Origin: Candidatus Falkowiibacteriota bacterium
GTDB lineage: Bacteria > Patescibacteriota > Patescibacteriia > UBA2591 > JABMQE01
DNA: 5,490 bases
Direction: 5' to 3'
Assembly: GCA_013203415.1 (NCBI GenBank)
Contig: JABMQE010000096.1
Span: 1 to 5,490, forward strand
Both the position numbers and the translations under genes were made by a program. The notes under the pieces were generated by a model, which had not been told where the DNA came from, did no database searches, and saw only the letters and a list, made by a program, of their open reading frames with translations. Below, piece by piece: positions 2,761 through 5,490 of this stretch; the stretch's first letter is position 1, and each line of letters starts with the position of its first letter.

Positions 2761-5490
2761 TCAAACACTCTTCCTCAACCACTGACCAGTATAAGACGAT
2801 TTTACCTTCATAACCTCATCCGGCGTCCCCGAAGCCACCAAATATCCTCCCCTGCCCCCTCCCTCTGGCCCCAAGTCCACCACGAAATCCGAATTTTTTA
2901 TAACATCCATATTATGCTCAATCACCAAAATTGTGTTTCCCTTGTCCACCAATTGATGTAAAACCTTTAACAACCTGTCCACATCTGCAAAATGCAAACC
3001 AGTTGTCGGCTCATCCAAAATATAAAGTGTTTTCCCTGTCGCTCGCCTCGAAAGCTCAGTCGACAATTTTACTCTCTGCGCCTCGCCTCCGGATAAAGTC
3101 GTCGCGCTCTGCCCTAAATGCAGATAACCCAAACCAACCTCGTTTAAAGTTTTCAATTTTTGATAAATAATTGGGATATTAGAAAAAAACTTCATTGCTT
3201 CCTCCACTGTCATCTCTAAAATATCCGAGATATTCTTCCCCTTATAATGTATCTCCAAGGATTCTTTATTATACCTCTTCCCTTTGCAAACCTCGCACTC
3301 CACATAAACATCCGGCAAAAAATTCATCTCTATTTTAACCAATCCGTCTCCTTGGCACGCCTCGCATCTGCCCCCCCGAACATTAAAGCTAAACCGACCG
3401 GCTTTATATCCTCTTATCTTTGCTTCCGGCACTTGGGTAAATAAATCTCTTATATATGTAAAAACACCAGTATATGTTGCTGGGTTGCTCCTGGGCGTCC
3501 TTCCAATCGGCGATTGGTCGATATTAATCACTTTATCAACATTTTCTAACCCCTTTATCTCTTTATGCTTGCCTGGTAAATCTTTAGCTCCATAAAACTT
3601 ATGCGCCAATGCTTTTGCTAAAATCTCTATCATTAAAGTAGATTTCCCGCTTCCCGAAACTCCGGTTATGCAAACAAACTTGCCCAAAGGAATCCTAACA
3701 TCAATCTTTTTAAGATTAAATGCTTCTGCTCCTAAAACCTCCAAAAATTTACCATTACCCTTTCTAATTTTATCTCTGCTTTTAACCTCCATCTTCCCGC
3801 TCATATATTTTCCTGTCAAAGAATCCTTATTTTTTAAAATCTGCGCTAAATTACCTTCTGCAACTATCCTTCCGCCATGCTCCCCTGCGCCTGGCCCAAC
3901 GTCTATAATATGATCCGCTGCTCTTATTGTCCCTTCATCATGCTCTACCACAATCACCGTATTCCCAACATCCCTTAAGTGCTTTAAGGTCTCAATCAAC
4001 CGCTCATTATCTCTTTGATGCAAACCAATCGTTGGCTCATCAAGAATATAAATAACCCCGGTTAAAGCCGACCCAATCTGCGTTGCCAACCGAATCCTCT
4101 GCGCCTCTCCGCCGGATAGCGTATTTGCTGCCCGATTCAAGGTGATATAATCCAAACCCACGTTTTCTAAAAACGAAAGTCGGTTTACGATCTCTTTTAA
4201 GATTTGATTTGCTATTTTTAAACCACGCGCCGATAATTCTAAATCTTTTTCAAAAAACGCCTTCCCCTCGCCAACTGTCTTCCCTGTCACCTCCGCTATA
4301 CTCTTCCCCCCAACCGTCACTGCCAAAACTTCTGGTTTTAATCTTTTCCCCCCACATTTCGGACAAATCTTAATCCTCATATATTTCTCTATCTCGCTTC
4401 TAATATAATCCGATTGTGTTTCGCGATACCGGCGTTCAAGATTCGGAATCACTCCTTCATATTTCATATCTGCCTCGCCCTCAAATTTATCCGAAGCATA
4501 ATCTATAGTATAACGTTCATTTCCTGTTCCCTGCAAAATTATATCCAATTGCTCCCGAGTATAATTTTTAATCGGCTTATCAAGCGAAAACTTATGCGCC
4601 TTGCTTACTGCTTTAAGAATCCTAAAATACCAACCCTGATTCGCCGCCGTGCTCGACCAAGGCCTGATTGCTCCCTGCTCAACCGTCAAATTCTTATTTG
4701 GTATTATCAGCTCTGGGTCAACCTCTAACTTTACCCCAAGCCCGGTACATTCCGGGCAAGCCCCATAAGGCGAATTAAAAGAAAAACTTCTTGGCTCTAA
4801 TTCCGGCAGATTTATATCACATTTCGGGCAGGCAAAATGCTGGCTAAATAAAATATCCCTGTTCTCATCCACCGAATAAACAACTACCAAACCATCTCCC
4901 AAATCCAAAGTTGCCTCAAGAGATTCACTCAAACGTGATCTGTCTAGCTTGCTAGGATTACTTTTTACTTCCAACCTATCAACAACCACATCAACCGAAT
5001 GTTTTTTCTTTTTATCAATATCAAGGTCAACCGCCTCCTCTATTGGATAAAAATTATTATCAATTCTAACCCTTACATACCCTGCCTTCTGAATCTCTTC
5101 CAAAGTATTCTTATGCTCACCCTTTTTATCCCGAATCACCGGCGCCAACAACATAATTTTCACTGGATTAGACTTATCGGAGCGAAGCGGTCGAAGACCT
5201 TGAGTCGCATCGAAAGGAGACCCTGCCGTTCGAGGCCCTGAGGCCCTCAGGCCCGAATGGGAGCTTGTCGAAGGGGCCAATCCAAACACCCTCTCCACAA
5301 TCTGGTCAATCGTCTGCTTAGAAACCTCGTCCCCGCATTTTGGACAATGCACAATGCCAACTCGAGCAAACAAAAGACGGAGATAATCATAAATCTCCGT
5401 TATTGTTCCAACTGTCGAACGCGGATTATGGCTTACGCTTCTTTGGTCTATTGATATTGCCGGCCCTAATCCATCAATGCTATCAACATC
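2761..5490 (-). CDS. uvrA: Excinuclease ABC subunit A, 5' end outside window
   Basis: 909 residues of UvrA are visible; comparison with E. coli UvrA (940 residues) suggests about 70 N-terminal residues, including the first Walker A, lie beyond the right edge. UvrA dimers find DNA lesions and load UvrB in nucleotide excision repair. In visible numbering: DVDSIDGLGPAISIDQ at 1-16, HNPRSTVGT at 21-29, a zinc finger C221-x2-C224-x20-C245-x2-C248, ABC signature LSGGEAQR at 458-465, Walker B ILDEPTIGLH at 482-491, His517, second Walker A GVSGSGKST at 610-618, zinc finger C709-x2-C712-x19-C732-x2-C735, second LSGGEAQR at 799-806, ILDEPTTGLH at 824-833 and His859. Further CxxC pairs are at 49/52 and 376/379. 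The UvrB-binding region (MLLAPVIRDKKGEH, then VVVDRLEV) is present, so this is a repair UvrA, not a resistance-type relative. Alignment with E. coli is continuous, without frameshift, except for about 35 extra residues at 73-107. The gene ends in TGA. Confidence 0.97.
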   Translation of the reverse strand, partial: DVDSIDGLGPAISIDQRSVSHNPRSTVGTITEIYDYLRLLFARVGIVHCPKCGDEVSKQTIDQIVERVFGLAPSTSSHSGLRASGPRTAGSPFDATQGLRPLRSDKSNPVKIMLLAPVIRDKKGEHKNTLEEIQKAGYVRVRIDNNFYPIEEAVDLDIDKKKKHSVDVVVDRLEVKSNPSKLDRSRLSESLEATLDLGDGLVVVYSVDENRDILFSQHFACPKCDINLPELEPRSFSFNSPYGACPECTGLGVKLEVDPELIIPNKNLTVEQGAIRPWSSTAANQGWYFRILKAVSKAHKFSLDKPIKNYTREQLDIILQGTGNERYTIDYASDKFEGEADMKYEGVIPNLERRYRETQSDYIRSEIEKYMRIKICPKCGGKRLKPEVLAVTVGGKSIAEVTGKTVGEGKAFFEKDLELSARGLKIANQILKEIVNRLSFLENVGLDYITLNRAANTLSGGEAQRIRLATQIGSALTGVIYILDEPTIGLHQRDNERLIETLKHLRDVGNTVIVVEHDEGTIRAADHIIDVGPGAGEHGGRIVAEGNLAQILKNKDSLTGKYMSGKMEVKSRDKIRKGNGKFLEVLGAEAFNLKKIDVRIPLGKFVCITGVSGSGKSTLMIEILAKALAHKFYGAKDLPGKHKEIKGLENVDKVINIDQSPIGRTPRSNPATYTGVFTYIRDLFTQVPEAKIRGYKAGRFSFNVRGGRCEACQGDGLVKIEMNFLPDVYVECEVCKGKRYNKESLEIHYKGKNISDILEMTVEEAMKFFSNIPIIYQKLKTLNEVGLGYLHLGQSATTLSGGEAQRVKLSTELSRRATGKTLYILDEPTTGLHFADVDRLLKVLHQLVDKGNTILVIEHNMDVIKNSDFVVDLGPEGGGRGGYLVASGTPDEVMKVKSSYTGQWLRKSV
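3286..3366 (-). other. UvrA C-terminal zinc finger
   Basis: Encodes C-x2-C-x19-C-x2-C (CEAC, then CEVC), preceded by FSFNVRGGR. In UvrA proteins this module is needed to discriminate damaged DNA. It is complete here. Confidence 0.92.
3637..3663 (-). other. Second Walker A (P-loop) of UvrA
   Basis: Encodes GVSGSGKST, the ATP-binding loop of the second ABC ATPase domain. It is identical to the E. coli UvrA motif and intact, so the C-terminal ATPase is expected to bind nucleotide. Confidence 0.95.
4747..4830 (-). other. UvrA zinc finger in the first ATPase half
   Basis: Encodes a C-x2-C-x20-C-x2-C module (CPKC, then CPEC) with the ELEPRSFSFN stretch between, matching the E. coli UvrA segment with the same cysteine pattern. 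All four cysteines are present. Confidence 0.9.
5170..5274 (-). repeat. In-frame GC-rich repeat insertion in uvrA
   Basis: This block of about 105 nt encodes visible residues 73-107, polar and Ser/Gly/Arg-rich (starting PSTSSHSGLRAS, ending LRPLRSDKS), between the N-terminal CxxC region and the UvrB-binding domain. E. coli UvrA has only about seven residues between the matching VL and LMLLAP positions, against 42 here. By my hand count, 5171-5280 is about 62% G+C, against about 36% in 5041-5160. On the minus strand it contains related units: CTTCGACAAGCTC (5260-5272), CTTTCGATGCGACTCAAGG (5198-5216) and CTTCGACCGCTTCGCTCC (5179-5196). Between them lie a GAGGCCCT direct duplication (5232-5247) and a CCTGAGG/CCTCAGG inverted pair (5237-5251). 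The first two units match the repeat at 131-150. Borders are approximate, and no duplicated target site is evident. Confidence 0.8.

Noticed and set aside
2761..2763. Recoded UGA (glycine) as in Gracilibacteria/Absconditabacteria
   Set aside because: The TGA falls exactly where UvrA proteins end, after TGQWLRKSV, and non-coding repeat DNA follows. Standard bacterial stop usage fits all three genes.
5371..5373. TTG as the start codon of uvrA
   Set aside because: The frame stays open to the right edge and the 39 codons upstream encode unmistakable UvrA sequence (SIDGLGPAIS, HNPRSTVGT). The codon is an internal Leu of the LRLLFARVG motif.
2931..5454. Plus-strand open frames across uvrA (for example 3668-3913 and 4414-4728)
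   Set aside because: They lie antisense to a well-conserved gene and their products resemble no family that I recognise. They are shadows of uvrA.
2761..5490. UvrA paralogue of the drug-resistance/UvrA2 type
   Set aside because: The UvrB-binding region between the CxxC module and the first zinc finger is present and conserved. UvrA2-type proteins lack it.

Overview
The window carries three genes, all on the minus strand, read from right to left: a 5'-truncated uvrA (2761-5490, running off the right edge), an uncharacterised nucleotidyltransferase-fold protein (1724-2623) and a multi-pass membrane protein of the O-antigen ligase/polymerase family (107-1537). Beyond the last gene, a near-consensus sigma70-type promoter (67-94) points out of the left edge toward a gene that is not in view. 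No RNA gene, CRISPR array, insertion sequence or transposase gene is visible.

The organism looks like a small-genome, AT-rich bacterium. I favour a Patescibacteria/CPR lineage of the Parcubacteria type. The reasons are the nucleotidyltransferase family, which I remember mainly from such genomes, the weak or absent Shine-Dalgarno sequences, the AT-rich spacers and the abundance of short GC-rich stem-loops of the CCAGCC-TCT-GGCTGG kind. This is inference, not proof. TAA, TAG and TGA are each used once as a stop. The TGA falls exactly where UvrA should end, so the UGA=Gly code of Gracilibacteria/Absconditabacteria is unlikely.

The genes do not form an obvious pathway. UvrA is the DNA-damage sensor of nucleotide excision repair. 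The membrane protein probably ligates or polymerises a lipid-linked glycan at the cell surface. The role of the nucleotidyltransferase-fold protein is unknown. The spacers (137 and 186 nt) are long for a compact operon and are filled with repeats.

The most notable theme is repeats that sit inside genes as well as between them. A GC-rich block of about 105 nt, built from units of the CTTCGACAAGCTC type, is inserted in frame in uvrA and adds about 35 residues that E. coli UvrA lacks. A second, shorter copy forms the C-terminal tail of the ligase-family gene and is read in the same frame. That same gene also contains a perfect 24-bp palindrome, a 9-nt tandem repeat giving a collagen-like Gly-x-y stretch, and an 8-nt tandem repeat shared with the upstream spacer. 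The uvrA 3' spacer holds inverted 7-nt tandem repeats. This resembles the coding-sequence-invading palindromic elements known from Rickettsia (RPE), but made of a different sequence family.
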